This document shows positions 1-7,633 of a stretch of 36,222 nt of DNA, piece after piece. The number at the start of each line of letters is the position of its first letter. The stretch's first letter is position 1. This stretch comes from Candidatus Gastranaerophilales bacterium (lineage in GTDB: Bacteria > Cyanobacteriota > Vampirovibrionia > Gastranaerophilales > JAILCC01). Location: assembly GCA_028696075.1 (NCBI GenBank), contig JAQVHS010000015.1:1-36222 (forward strand). The letters are read 5' to 3'. Position numbers and translations under genes: made by a program. The notes beneath the pieces are model-generated. The model was given only the letters and a program-made list of their open reading frames with translations, was not told the DNA's origin and did not search any database.

Positions 1-94
1 TCCCCTTAAAGTAGGAAGTGTTTACAAAGCTTTTAAAATGCCCTTTTCCGCTTTTAAACGAGGAAGTAACTTCCCTCTTGTTTCGATTACCTAA

Positions 95-110
95 AATGAG
101 AATTCTCATT
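95..110. repeat. 16-bp perfect palindrome, possible operator
   Basis: AATGAGAATTCTCATT equals its own reverse complement. A perfect 16-base palindrome is compatible with a dimeric repressor site, but the gene it would control lies outside the window or is not evident. It lacks the central spacing of a standard Fur box, so no regulator is assigned. Confidence 0.45.
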
Positions 111-187
111 CTGTCTGTTATTTATATTCTGAATGTCTGACAATCAGTTTGGAAAAACTTCCGACTTGATTTTCTCAAAATTAAAAT

Positions 188-229
188 TTTTCCATTCTAC
201 TTGTCACATTTTCCATTCTGTCTGTCAAA
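188..229. repeat. 21-bp imperfect tandem repeat (2 units)
   Basis: Two adjacent 21-base units both begin TTTTCCATTCT and both contain TGTCA in their second half. A related block, ATTCTGTCTGT, also occurs at 108-118 and recurs at 216-226. Its function is unknown. It could be binding-site repetition or a decayed repeat. Confidence 0.45.
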
Positions 230-314
230 TTATAGCTGTTTGTATTATAAACAGGATAAAATTAAAAATAATCCGCAGAAAGTTTAATAGAAATTATAAG
301 TAGAACTATTTTAA

Positions 315-390
315 TGGTGGGCTTGGTGGGGCTCGAACCCACGACCAATTGATTAAGAGTCAACTGCGCTACCAGCTGCGCTACAAGCCC
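315..390 (-). tRNA. tRNA-Lys(CTT)
   Basis: The reverse strand folds as a cloverleaf. The acceptor stem is GGGCTTG/CAAGCCC, the D arm lies near AGCGCAGCTGG, the anticodon loop is CTCTTAA giving anticodon CTT (bases 357-355), and the T arm is GTGGG-TTCGAGC-CCCAC. The 3' end carries an encoded ACCA (318-315). It starts 17 bases after the 3' end of tmRNA on the same strand, so the two are probably processed from one transcript. Confidence 0.95.
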
Positions 391-407
391 TTTTGTAACT
401 ATAATAA

Positions 408-810
408 TGGTGGAGACGGAGAGATTCGAACTCTCGTCCAAAACGGAAATCATCAAACATCTACGAACGTAGTGTTTTAGTTAATCTCATCTTAATCCGG
501 TGAAAACACGTACACCTTAGACTAAGACAAAGCATATTTTACGCCATGCCTGACTTTAGCAATAGGCTTAGCTTAGTTTATTGCTATCCGCTAAGCGCAT
601 CCGGCGTAAGTGACCCAATAAATCGGCCGGCAGGACCTATTGAGTGGTTGACTGTTGTTACGCAGCTACTGCAGCTGGTGCAAAGTGAGATGCGAAGTCA
701 ACTTTTCTGACATTGTTGCCATTTGTGTTTTTGCTCGTTGATAACGGAGAACAGCGCTCCGATTCGCAGTCTGAGTCAATCGATCGCCTTGTCAAATCCA
801 AAACGTCCCC
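408..810 (-). ncRNA. ssrA: transfer-messenger RNA (tmRNA), one-piece
   Basis: tmRNA rescues stalled ribosomes by trans-translation with SmpB. The 5' end reads GGGGACG then TTTTGGATTTGAC, and the 3' end reads GAGAGTTCGAATCTCTC, CGTCTCC and encoded ACCA. The two ends pair over 7 bp (one G-U). The tag frame is 720-658: resume codon GGC, then residues NNVRKVDFASHFAPAAVAA and TAA, giving a 20-codon tag with the usual hydrophobic AVAA-type degron end. The order 5' tRNA half, tag, 3' tRNA half is uninterrupted, so this is the standard rather than the permuted form. The NN-V start of the tag recalls cyanobacterial tags. birA is divergent across a 128-base gap. Confidence 0.96.
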
Positions 811-881
811 ATATAAACTTTTCAATGTTCTAATAGTATTATGTACCAAAAATATTTTTTTTAAACAGCATATTTGTTTGG

Positions 882-911
882 TTCATACAAGGTTATTTAT
901 GATATTATACT
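882..911 (+). promoter_or_regulatory. putative promoter of birA
   Basis: TTCATA (882-887), 18-base spacer, TATACT (906-911). This predicts a start near 918 and a roughly 21-base leader that contains AAGG before the birA ATG. Confidence 0.45.
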
Positions 912-938
912 AAGTTAGATGGAATTAATAAGGCAGAT

Positions 939-1655
939 ATGTACGAACTTATTAACTTTGAAACTCTTAATTCAACAAACACCTATGCTTTGGCACACCT
1001 CAAAGAATTGGCTCATAAAAGCGTTATATCGGCGCAAAAGCAGACCCACGCTCAAGGCAGGTTTAAACGAAAATGGATATCTTATAAACCCGAGAATGCA
1101 TATTTTTCAATAGTGCTAAAACCAAAACCGGAAAATCTTCAAAACCTGCAAAATTTAACCCAGCTAATGTGTATTGTACTATGCGAAGAATTTGAAAAAT
1201 ATCCTCTGCAGCCTTTTATAAAATGGCCGAATGATATTCTCATAAACGGCAAAAAAATATCAGGAATTTTGGCGCAATCGTCTTTTAAAGGTACCCAAAT
1301 AGAAGGTTTTGTTTTGGGCGTGGGTGTAAATCTTAATTTTGATAAAGAGGATTTGTTAAATATAGACCAACCTGCAACGGCTTTAAATTTAGAAATCAAC
1401 AAAGCTGTTGACAGAAATGAATTTATAGAAAATGTTCTTACAAACTTCTTTGCTAAATACGACGAGTTTATGCAAACCGGATTTGTGATGATAAAAGAAG
1501 ATTATGAAAAAAGGACAGATATACTTGATAAAGAAATAACCGTAAAAAACATGGACAAAAAAATAACGGGGATTGTAAAAAACATAAATCTTGACGGAAC
1601 TTTAACTATACAAGACGGCACTAATAATGTTAAAGTAACTGTTGGAGATATATAA
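939..1655 (+). CDS. birA: biotin--[acetyl-CoA-carboxylase] ligase
   Basis: Activates biotin with ATP and transfers it to the lysine of biotin carboxyl carrier protein. The 238-residue protein is a class I ligase: the catalytic domain starts at once (NSTNTYA near residue 12), with no N-terminal helix-turn-helix, so it should not be a repressor. KWPNDI, the catalytic-lysine segment GKKISGIL and GVGVNLN are present, and a small C-terminal SH3-like domain follows. The biotinyl-AMP loop is altered: the family pattern GRGRRGRKW reads AQGRFKRKW, keeping one Gly-Arg, the following Arg and KW but losing glycines. AAGG five bases before the ATG supports the start. pckA follows 35 bases downstream; bioB lies elsewhere in the window. 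Confidence 0.9.
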   Translation: MYELINFETLNSTNTYALAHLKELAHKSVISAQKQTHAQGRFKRKWISYKPENAYFSIVLKPKPENLQNLQNLTQLMCIVLCEEFEKYPLQPFIKWPNDILINGKKISGILAQSSFKGTQIEGFVLGVGVNLNFDKEDLLNIDQPATALNLEINKAVDRNEFIENVLTNFFAKYDEFMQTGFVMIKEDYEKRTDILDKEITVKNMDKKITGIVKNINLDGTLTIQDGTNNVKVTVGDI

Positions 1656-1690
1656 AAAACGATAGAAATATTTAATAAAAAGGAGAAAAA

Positions 1691-3349
1691 ATGGCGACAA
1701 TAGAATTTTTTAGAAATTCGCAAGAGTTGAAGAATATTACTTCTGCCGCACGCGCTACTATTATGGCGCCTTTCTACGGCAACAATACAGAACATATACA
1801 AACAGTAAGTGAAGCTTATAAGTTGGCTCAAAGCAGCCTAGGTACAGTTGAGTTAACCGGCATGCCTGTGTTTGAACCTCAAAAAATAGGTTTGCCCCAA
1901 GGCGCAAATCAACTGTTATTTAATGACGGTACAGTAGTAGGCAGGTGTTCTGCCGCAAGAAAAATAGTCGGAGAGCCGGACTGTGATTTGAGTTATTTAA
2001 TGCCTATAATCAGAGAAGCTGTTTATAATACAAGATTCAAATTAATGTACAAAACAGAGGTTGTTGTCGGTTTAGATGAAGATTTTATGGTAAAAGCTCA
2101 TCTTTTAATTCCCGAAGGCTTTGAAAATGTAATGTACAGCTGGATGTTGAATTTCCAATATTTTAACGAAGAATACGGCAAAATGTACAAAAACTCCAGA
2201 GAGATTCCAGAGGGCGACATCTTCGTATTCTCTGACCCTGACTGGACCCATCCTGATTTTCCGTACGGGTTAACTTTCTTTGACCCTAAACACAACGTAG
2301 CGGCTATTTTAGGTATGAGATACTTTGGCGAACATAAAAAAGGCACCTTAACATTAGCTTGGGGTGCTGCAGCAAGAAACGGTTACGCCTCTTGCCACGG
2401 CGGGTTGAAAAGATACAACCTTGAAAACGGTAAGAAGTACTCTGTAGCTGTATTCGGACTATCAGGCAGCGGCAAGTCCACAATTACCCATGCGCGCCAC
2501 AATAACAAGTATGATATTACGGTACTGCACGATGATGCGTTAATAGTAAATGTTAAAGACAAATACTCTATCGCACTTGAACCTGCTTATTTTGACAAAA
2601 CTCAGGACTATCCGATGGGCTGTGAAGATAATAAATATATCATTACACAGCAAAATAACGGTGTAATTTTAGGCGAAGACGGCAAACTTTACTCAATAAC
2701 GGAGGATATCAGAAACGGTAACGGAAGAGCCGTTAAATCAAAACTTTGGTCGCCAAACAGAGAAGACAGGATTGATGAACCTATTAACGCTATTTTTTGG
2801 CTGATGCAAGACCCTACTATCCCTCCGGTATTAAAATTAAGCGGCGCTTCTTTAGGTTCGGCAATGGGCGCTACCCTTGCAACAAAGCGCTCCAGTGCGG
2901 AAAGACTGGCGGCAGGTGTTGACCCGAATGCTTTAGTTGTTGAACCTTATGCCAACCCGTTTAGAACTTACCCTTTAGAGATGGATTATACAAGATTTAA
3001 ACAACTTATTGATGACGGGGTTGATTGCTACATCTTAAATACCGGCGATTTTATGGGTAAAAAAGTTCAGCCTAAACATACGTTGGGTATTATTGAAGCT
3101 ATTGTTGAAGGTGCGGCAAAATTTGAAAAATGGGAAAACTTCTCTGACATTGAAATTATGAGATTGGACGACTTTGATGTTTCCTTTAAAGATACAGACT
3201 ATGCTGACCAATTTATTAAAAGGATGAACGACAGAATTGAATTCGTAAAATCAAGAGCAACCGAAAAAGCAGGTCTGGATAAACTTCCTTCCGATGCATT
3301 GGAGGCTTTGGAGAATGTGATTAAACAAGCGCAAAGTGTGGTTGTTTAA
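1691..3349 (+). CDS. pckA: phosphoenolpyruvate carboxykinase (ATP)
   Basis: Interconverts oxaloacetate plus ATP with phosphoenolpyruvate, CO2 and ADP, serving gluconeogenesis or, in fermenters, anaplerotic CO2 fixation. At 552 residues it is close to the family size. The signature YFGEHKKG (211-218; YAGEMKKG in Escherichia coli) is present. So are the P-loop GLSGSGKST (256-264) and the HDD pair (280-282) that supplies the metal-binding aspartates. It is divergent in detail: the segment after HDD lacks the usual tryptophan-rich motif, which resembles the clostridial-type branch. A strong Shine-Dalgarno (AAAGGAG) precedes the ATG. Cytosolic; probably in one operon with birA. Confidence 0.87.
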   Translation: MATIEFFRNSQELKNITSAARATIMAPFYGNNTEHIQTVSEAYKLAQSSLGTVELTGMPVFEPQKIGLPQGANQLLFNDGTVVGRCSAARKIVGEPDCDLSYLMPIIREAVYNTRFKLMYKTEVVVGLDEDFMVKAHLLIPEGFENVMYSWMLNFQYFNEEYGKMYKNSREIPEGDIFVFSDPDWTHPDFPYGLTFFDPKHNVAAILGMRYFGEHKKGTLTLAWGAAARNGYASCHGGLKRYNLENGKKYSVAVFGLSGSGKSTITHARHNNKYDITVLHDDALIVNVKDKYSIALEPAYFDKTQDYPMGCEDNKYIITQQNNGVILGEDGKLYSITEDIRNGNGRAVKSKLWSPNREDRIDEPINAIFWLMQDPTIPPVLKLSGASLGSAMGATLATKRSSAERLAAGVDPNALVVEPYANPFRTYPLEMDYTRFKQLIDDGVDCYILNTGDFMGKKVQPKHTLGIIEAIVEGAAKFEKWENFSDIEIMRLDDFDVSFKDTDYADQFIKRMNDRIEFVKSRATEKAGLDKLPSDALEALENVIKQAQSVVV

Positions 3350-3379
3350 TACTGAACCATAATTAAAATAAAATATTTT

Positions 3380-3394
3380 TGCTATAATGTGTTT
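3380..3394 (+). promoter_or_regulatory. extended -10 promoter, leaderless start
   Basis: TGC directly followed by the perfect -10 TATAAT (3383-3388), then six bases, then ATG at 3395. The predicted transcription start is the A of the start codon. No convincing -35 is visible, as is usual for extended -10 promoters. Confidence 0.6.
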
Positions 3395-4927
3395 ATGAAA
3401 AAGATACTATATAGCTTAATATTAACCTTTTTATTTTGTGCAATAAGTTTTGCTAAAGAAATAACCATTTATACAACAAACGACTTGCACGGCAGATTAG
3501 AACCCGTAGATTATAAAAATTTGACAGATGTAGGCGGCGCAGCAAGGCGGGCGGCGGTTTTTGTAAAAGATAATAAGACTTTAATCCTTGATGCAGGCGA
3601 TTTTGCACAGGGAACGCTGTACTATAAGGTTTTTAAAGATGATATAAATCTGGAAGTTTTAAAAAAACAAAACTATGATGCTATTACATTAGGAAACCAC
3701 GAATTTGACCATGGGCTTGAAAGCCTTAAGTATTCAATTTCTACTTCAAATGTCCCTTTTTTATCCGCGAATATAAAATTTAAAGACAGGCAGTTAAATA
3801 AACTTGTAAAAGATTACATTATAAAAGATGTTAACGGTATAAAAGCGGGAATTATCGGAGTTACTACACAATCAATAAAGGCGACAACAGACAGTAACCC
3901 TGAAGAATATGAAGTCCTTGATGAAATAAAAACAATAAAAAAAATAGTAAAAAAAATCGATAAAAGCACTGATATAATTATTGTTTTATCCCATAGCGGA
4001 ATTAACAAAGATATTGAAATAGCAAAAAACACAGATAATATTGATTTAATTATAGGGGGACACTCTCATACTCTTCTGAGAAAGCCCGTTGTTATTGAAA
4101 AAAAGAAAGGAAATGTATACATCACACAAAATGGCGAATTTGGTGTATATGCAGGCAAAATTGTTGCGAATGTTGAAAATGATAAAATCACTGATTTTGA
4201 TTTTCAGCTTATCCCGATAGATGCCTCAATAAATACAAACAAAGAAATAGAAGATTATATATCAATATACACAAAGCAGCTTGAAATTTACCAAAATGAA
4301 ACAGCCGGTACTACAACCCTTCCCATAAATTCAAAGAAAGACTTTATAAGAACAAATTTAACCACCGCAGGCAGTTTACTCAACAAGGCGGAACTGGCAG
4401 CTTTCCCCGAAGCGGAATGCGCAATAAGCGTTTCGGGTTGTTTAAGACAGGGCGGGATTATTCCTGCAGGGGAAATCTCTTACAAAGATATATTTGAACT
4501 TTTGCCGTTTGAAAATTACGTAGTCATTTCACAGGTTAAGGGCAAAGATATTTTATCTGTACTTGAAAATAGTGCAAGGCTTTATCCGAAACCTTCCAAC
4601 TCTTTTCTTCAGGTGTATAATATAGATTATACGATTGACTTAAAAAAAGAACCGATGGTGATGAATGAAAACCTGACACAAATTCTGAAAAAAGGCTCAA
4701 GGGTAAAAAACGTCTTTATAAATTCTGAACCTTTGGACCTTCAACGTTATTACAGCGTTGCAACGGATTCTTTTTTGTTTAACGGCGGAGACGGATACAT
4801 TCAATTTAAAAACTCAAAAAATCCAAAACATACATATTATTTTCTTGATAGAATGTTGATAGATTATTTGAAAAACAATTCGCCGATAACGCCGGAAGTT
4901 AAAAATACAGTGAGAATAGAGGAATAA
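3395..4927 (+). CDS. secreted 5'-nucleotidase / UshA-type metallophosphoesterase
   Basis: Predicted extracytoplasmic hydrolase of nucleotides or related phosphoesters. A typical signal peptide (MKK, hydrophobic core, AISFA then cleavage) covers about residues 1-20. The N-terminal calcineurin-like domain has the dinuclear metal motifs in order: TNDLHG, DAGDF, GNHEFDHG, SHSG and GGHSH. The C-terminal 5'-nucleotidase domain carries the NGGDGY-type substrate motif near its end. A GTG two codons upstream (3389) is possible, but the ATG at 3395 sits exactly at the predicted transcription start, so a leaderless message is likely. The lytic transglycosylase gene begins two bases after the stop. Confidence 0.88.
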   Translation: MKKILYSLILTFLFCAISFAKEITIYTTNDLHGRLEPVDYKNLTDVGGAARRAAVFVKDNKTLILDAGDFAQGTLYYKVFKDDINLEVLKKQNYDAITLGNHEFDHGLESLKYSISTSNVPFLSANIKFKDRQLNKLVKDYIIKDVNGIKAGIIGVTTQSIKATTDSNPEEYEVLDEIKTIKKIVKKIDKSTDIIIVLSHSGINKDIEIAKNTDNIDLIIGGHSHTLLRKPVVIEKKKGNVYITQNGEFGVYAGKIVANVENDKITDFDFQLIPIDASINTNKEIEDYISIYTKQLEIYQNETAGTTTLPINSKKDFIRTNLTTAGSLLNKAELAAFPEAECAISVSGCLRQGGIIPAGEISYKDIFELLPFENYVVISQVKGKDILSVLENSARLYPKPSNSFLQVYNIDYTIDLKKEPMVMNENLTQILKKGSRVKNVFINSEPLDLQRYYSVATDSFLFNGGDGYIQFKNSKNPKHTYYFLDRMLIDYLKNNSPITPEVKNTVRIEE

Positions 4928-4929
4928 CA

Positions 4930-6954
4930 TTGGCAAAACAACAATCTAATACTGTAATAAAATTTTTAATAATAGCATTTCTCATATTTTTTGCCGGTGT
5001 AGCAGGATATGAGTATTTTCAGTACGGAAGTATATTTAACAACGCCGAACATTACAGGAAAATATACAAAACCGCAATGGAACAAAAAGAAAACGAGGAA
5101 TATTCTCAAGCTTTCTCCACCTTAATGACCATTTCGCCGCGATATGAAGCTTACGATGCGGTATTGTTTTTACAAGCTCAATGTGCGGCTAAAACGGGCG
5201 ATGAAGCATCTGTGCAAAAAAATCTCAAAGCATTGATATCTAAATATCCGGGAAGTTATTTGTATCTGCAGGCAAAATATGATTTGGCAAAATCTTATTT
5301 GCGCTCAAAAAATATTGATTTGGCAAAAGGTGAATTTGAGAATATTATTAATGCTCATAAAGATACTGACTTTGAAACAGGCAGTTATTATTACCTGGCA
5401 GAAATGTACAGTCAAAAGGATAAAGAAACTGCAATAAAGTACTGGAAAAAATATATTTCCCAAAGCTCAGACGGAAGATTTTCTCAAGACTGCGTAAACA
5501 ACCTGATTACAAATAAAGCAAATCTCTCCAATGATGAGCGGTATAATATCGGGTTAGTTTATTATAATGCCCAAAAATTCAGCGAAGCAATTTTTTTCCT
5601 CAAAGATATAAGTATTTCAAAGAGCTGGTACTATCTTGCCAAGTCTTATCAGGCTGTTAACAATTATAAAAATGCTAAAGATATAATCAGGCAGGGGCTT
5701 CAAAATTATTCGACAAGTTCTGATTTGCAGCAGGTGGAAAACGCCATGTACGCTTATGCTGCTATGTCAGCCTCTAAATCATTGGCCTGGGATGAATTAA
5801 CAGACATTGTACTGGCACAAAAAAATATTGAAGATATAGCGCTTTATAACAAGGCAAATTATTTGGATAAAGGCCGGGCTTTAGTATTGTATAAAAAAAT
5901 TATGGATAACCATTTAAAGGGTAATTATTCATCAGAAGCTTTATGGCAGCTTATATGGAATGCCTATCAGAATAAAAATTATGAGGAAGCCAAACAATAT
6001 GCCCTAAAACATTTGAATAATTTCACCAATACAAAATCCGCGCCAAAAGTTAATTTTTGGCTTGGGAAAATTTACGAAAAAGAACATAACAAAGATATGG
6101 CAAAAAAAATCTATACAAGAATTCTTAACAAATACCCCGATGATTATTATGCGTTTAGGGCTTTTGGAAGATTGAACGAACTTGACGGCGGAAAAGACCC
6201 TAAGTGGTCTGCAAATAAGAAAAATCGTATAGAAAATATTGATTTTGAGCTTGAACTGCCATATTCTTACAGCGAAATTAAAAACAAGTTTACTGCAACA
6301 ACGGCAGAACTCTTACTGGTAGAAGATTTTGATACTATAGATATATTCCATGATTTTAAAGAGCCGTTCATAGAAAGTTGGATTTTGTACAGAAAAGGCT
6401 TAAAATCAAAAGCCGCAACTACAGCAAGGGATGCCGTGGAAGAAATGAACGATAAACCCGTTCGTACAGACAAAAGATGGCATTTTGTATACCCGGTTTA
6501 TTTCGGTGAGCTGATAAATAAATATTCGGCAAGAAACAGTTTAGATGCGTATTTGCTTCTTGCGTTGATAAGGGAAGAGAGTTATTTTAACAATCTTGCG
6601 CTAAGTTCATCAAATGCCGTAGGGCTTATGCAGCTAATGCCCTCTACTGCAAGAGAAATCGCCTTGAATAACGGATTTGGTCAGATAAATGAATTTTTGC
6701 TATTCAACCCCGAAACTAACATAAAATATGGAACACGGTATTTAAAACAGCTTAGAAATCAGCTTGATAATAAACCTATGCTTGAGGTTTGTGCTTATAA
6801 CGGCGGGGCGGGGTCTGTTAACAAATGGGCAAAATCCTTAACCTATGAAGATGGGGATGAATTTATAGAAAATATCCCGTACCCTGAAACACAAAATTAT
6901 GTAAAAAAAGTTTTCAGAAGCTATTGGAATTATATGAGAATTTATGCTAACTAA
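4930..6954 (+). CDS. membrane-anchored TPR / soluble-type lytic transglycosylase
   Basis: Cleaves the MurNAc-GlcNAc bond of peptidoglycan, leaving 1,6-anhydro ends. It has 674 residues. An N-terminal membrane anchor (about 9-30) is followed by a long run of TPR-like helices (about 40-520), as in Slt70-type enzymes. The C-terminal SLT domain (about 535-665) carries ALIREESYF with catalytic Glu near 550, then GLMQLMPSTA and AYNGGAGSVNKW. The start is TTG at 4930, chosen because GAGG lies eight bases upstream and the frame opens just after the preceding stop; the two genes form an operon. Peptidoglycan recycling beside an extracytoplasmic nucleotidase suggests a periplasmic salvage theme, which is inference. 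Confidence 0.9.
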   Translation: MAKQQSNTVIKFLIIAFLIFFAGVAGYEYFQYGSIFNNAEHYRKIYKTAMEQKENEEYSQAFSTLMTISPRYEAYDAVLFLQAQCAAKTGDEASVQKNLKALISKYPGSYLYLQAKYDLAKSYLRSKNIDLAKGEFENIINAHKDTDFETGSYYYLAEMYSQKDKETAIKYWKKYISQSSDGRFSQDCVNNLITNKANLSNDERYNIGLVYYNAQKFSEAIFFLKDISISKSWYYLAKSYQAVNNYKNAKDIIRQGLQNYSTSSDLQQVENAMYAYAAMSASKSLAWDELTDIVLAQKNIEDIALYNKANYLDKGRALVLYKKIMDNHLKGNYSSEALWQLIWNAYQNKNYEEAKQYALKHLNNFTNTKSAPKVNFWLGKIYEKEHNKDMAKKIYTRILNKYPDDYYAFRAFGRLNELDGGKDPKWSANKKNRIENIDFELELPYSYSEIKNKFTATTAELLLVEDFDTIDIFHDFKEPFIESWILYRKGLKSKAATTARDAVEEMNDKPVRTDKRWHFVYPVYFGELINKYSARNSLDAYLLLALIREESYFNNLALSSSNAVGLMQLMPSTAREIALNNGFGQINEFLLFNPETNIKYGTRYLKQLRNQLDNKPMLEVCAYNGGAGSVNKWAKSLTYEDGDEFIENIPYPETQNYVKKVFRSYWNYMRIYAN

Positions 6955-6957
6955 AAT

Positions 6958-6986
6958 TTAACAAAAACATAATAATAGTATATAAT
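6958..6986 (+). promoter_or_regulatory. sigma70-type promoter of the pilin-like gene
   Basis: TTAACA (6958-6963), 17-base spacer, TATAAT (6981-6986), just downstream of the preceding stop codon. The predicted start is near 6993, giving a 26-base leader with AGAGG at 7001-7005. Confidence 0.65.
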
Positions 6987-7018
6987 TAGAATAATAATAA
7001 AGAGGATAATAAAGTATA

Positions 7019-7630
7019 ATGGAAAACAAGAACCGTGAAGCATTATCGGCAATAGAAATATCATTCATAGTTTTTATGTTTTTCTTTGGCTACGTATTAA
7101 TTATAAAACCGATGTTAGCTGATATCCGTTTTACGGATTTAAAGAGAAGCTGCGGGTCTATGTATAATAAGATTGATTATGCGTCTAAAAATATTGCAGG
7201 CAACAGTAATTTTGTAAACAGGTTTAACAACGAAAAGGAAATAATAAACGCATATTCGCAGCTTTTGCAAATAGATTTGATTTGTGATGATGCCAAAGAA
7301 GAAGGATGCTGGTCTTCAAATTGGCTTTGGGAAGGGCTTAAAAAACCCGGGCTTAAAACCAATGAAGGTGAGTTTATAATGGCAGAGTTGATTTCTCCGG
7401 GCTGCTCGAATGATTCTAATATAATAGGTACCTGTGCGGCTTTGTATATAGATACAAACGGCGGTAAACCACCTAACATCATTGGTCAGGATATTTTAAA
7501 AGTTTACATAATTAAAAACGGTATTGCCCCTGCCGGTATAAGAGAAGATATATTAAACCCCCAAAAGAAATGTGATATGATAAAAAGATTTAATTGGGGC
7601 TGTACAGCCAGATATCTCGGTATTAAGTAA
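7019..7630 (+). CDS. type IV pilin-like protein, divergent
   Basis: 203 residues, not assignable to a named pilin. The N-terminus fits a degenerate prepilin signal: a short polar leader, possible cleavage after Ala8, and Glu13 at +5 of the mature chain. A hydrophobic helix (about 14-29) follows, and then a roughly 170-residue exported domain with seven cysteines. The segment CAALYIDTNGGKPPNIIGQD looks like the D-x-NG-x-K-PN-x-x-G-x-D element I associate with pilin-like proteins of this lineage (recollection, not a search). A clear promoter lies upstream. The Shine-Dalgarno spacing (AGAGG, 13 bases) is long. radA starts three bases after the stop. No pilus assembly gene is nearby, so it may be a minor pilin. 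Confidence 0.6.
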   Translation: MENKNREALSAIEISFIVFMFFFGYVLIIKPMLADIRFTDLKRSCGSMYNKIDYASKNIAGNSNFVNRFNNEKEIINAYSQLLQIDLICDDAKEEGCWSSNWLWEGLKKPGLKTNEGEFIMAELISPGCSNDSNIIGTCAALYIDTNGGKPPNIIGQDILKVYIIKNGIAPAGIREDILNPQKKCDMIKRFNWGCTARYLGIK

Positions 7631-7633
7631 TTT

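Larger units (their letters stand above)
1..314. other. gene-free left edge with palindrome and repeats
   Basis: I find no credible coding frame or RNA gene here. The stretch is AT-rich and holds a 16-base perfect palindrome (95-110), a 21-base imperfect tandem repeat (188-229), duplicated short blocks (AGGAAGTG/AGGAAGTA near 12 and 61, GCTTTTAAA near 29 and 51) and a weak 6-bp hairpin (CTGTTT/AAACAG, 236-254). It lies downstream of the tmRNA and tRNA-Lys transcript. No T-tract follows the weak hairpin in that direction, so I do not call it a terminator. Confidence 0.5.

Noticed and set aside
95-110. Fur box
   Set aside because: The palindrome lacks the 7-1-7 or 19-base Fur layout, and no iron gene is nearby.
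188-229. CRISPR-like repeat
   Set aside because: Two adjacent imperfect units with no spacers and no cas genes.
236-254. Hairpin CTGTTT/AAACAG as terminator of the tmRNA-tRNA transcript
   Set aside because: Only 6 bp, mostly A-T, with no T-tract on the relevant strand.
262-456. Minus-strand frame over the tRNA-Lys and tmRNA 3' end
   Set aside because: It reads through two RNA genes. The VAQLVAQLTLNQLVVGSSPT-like string is the usual artefact of translated tRNA sequence.
658-849. 63-codon minus-strand frame MVHNTIR...AAVAA
   Set aside because: Only its last 20 codons (720-658) are translated, as the tmRNA tag; the rest is the 5' tRNA-like part and upstream DNA.
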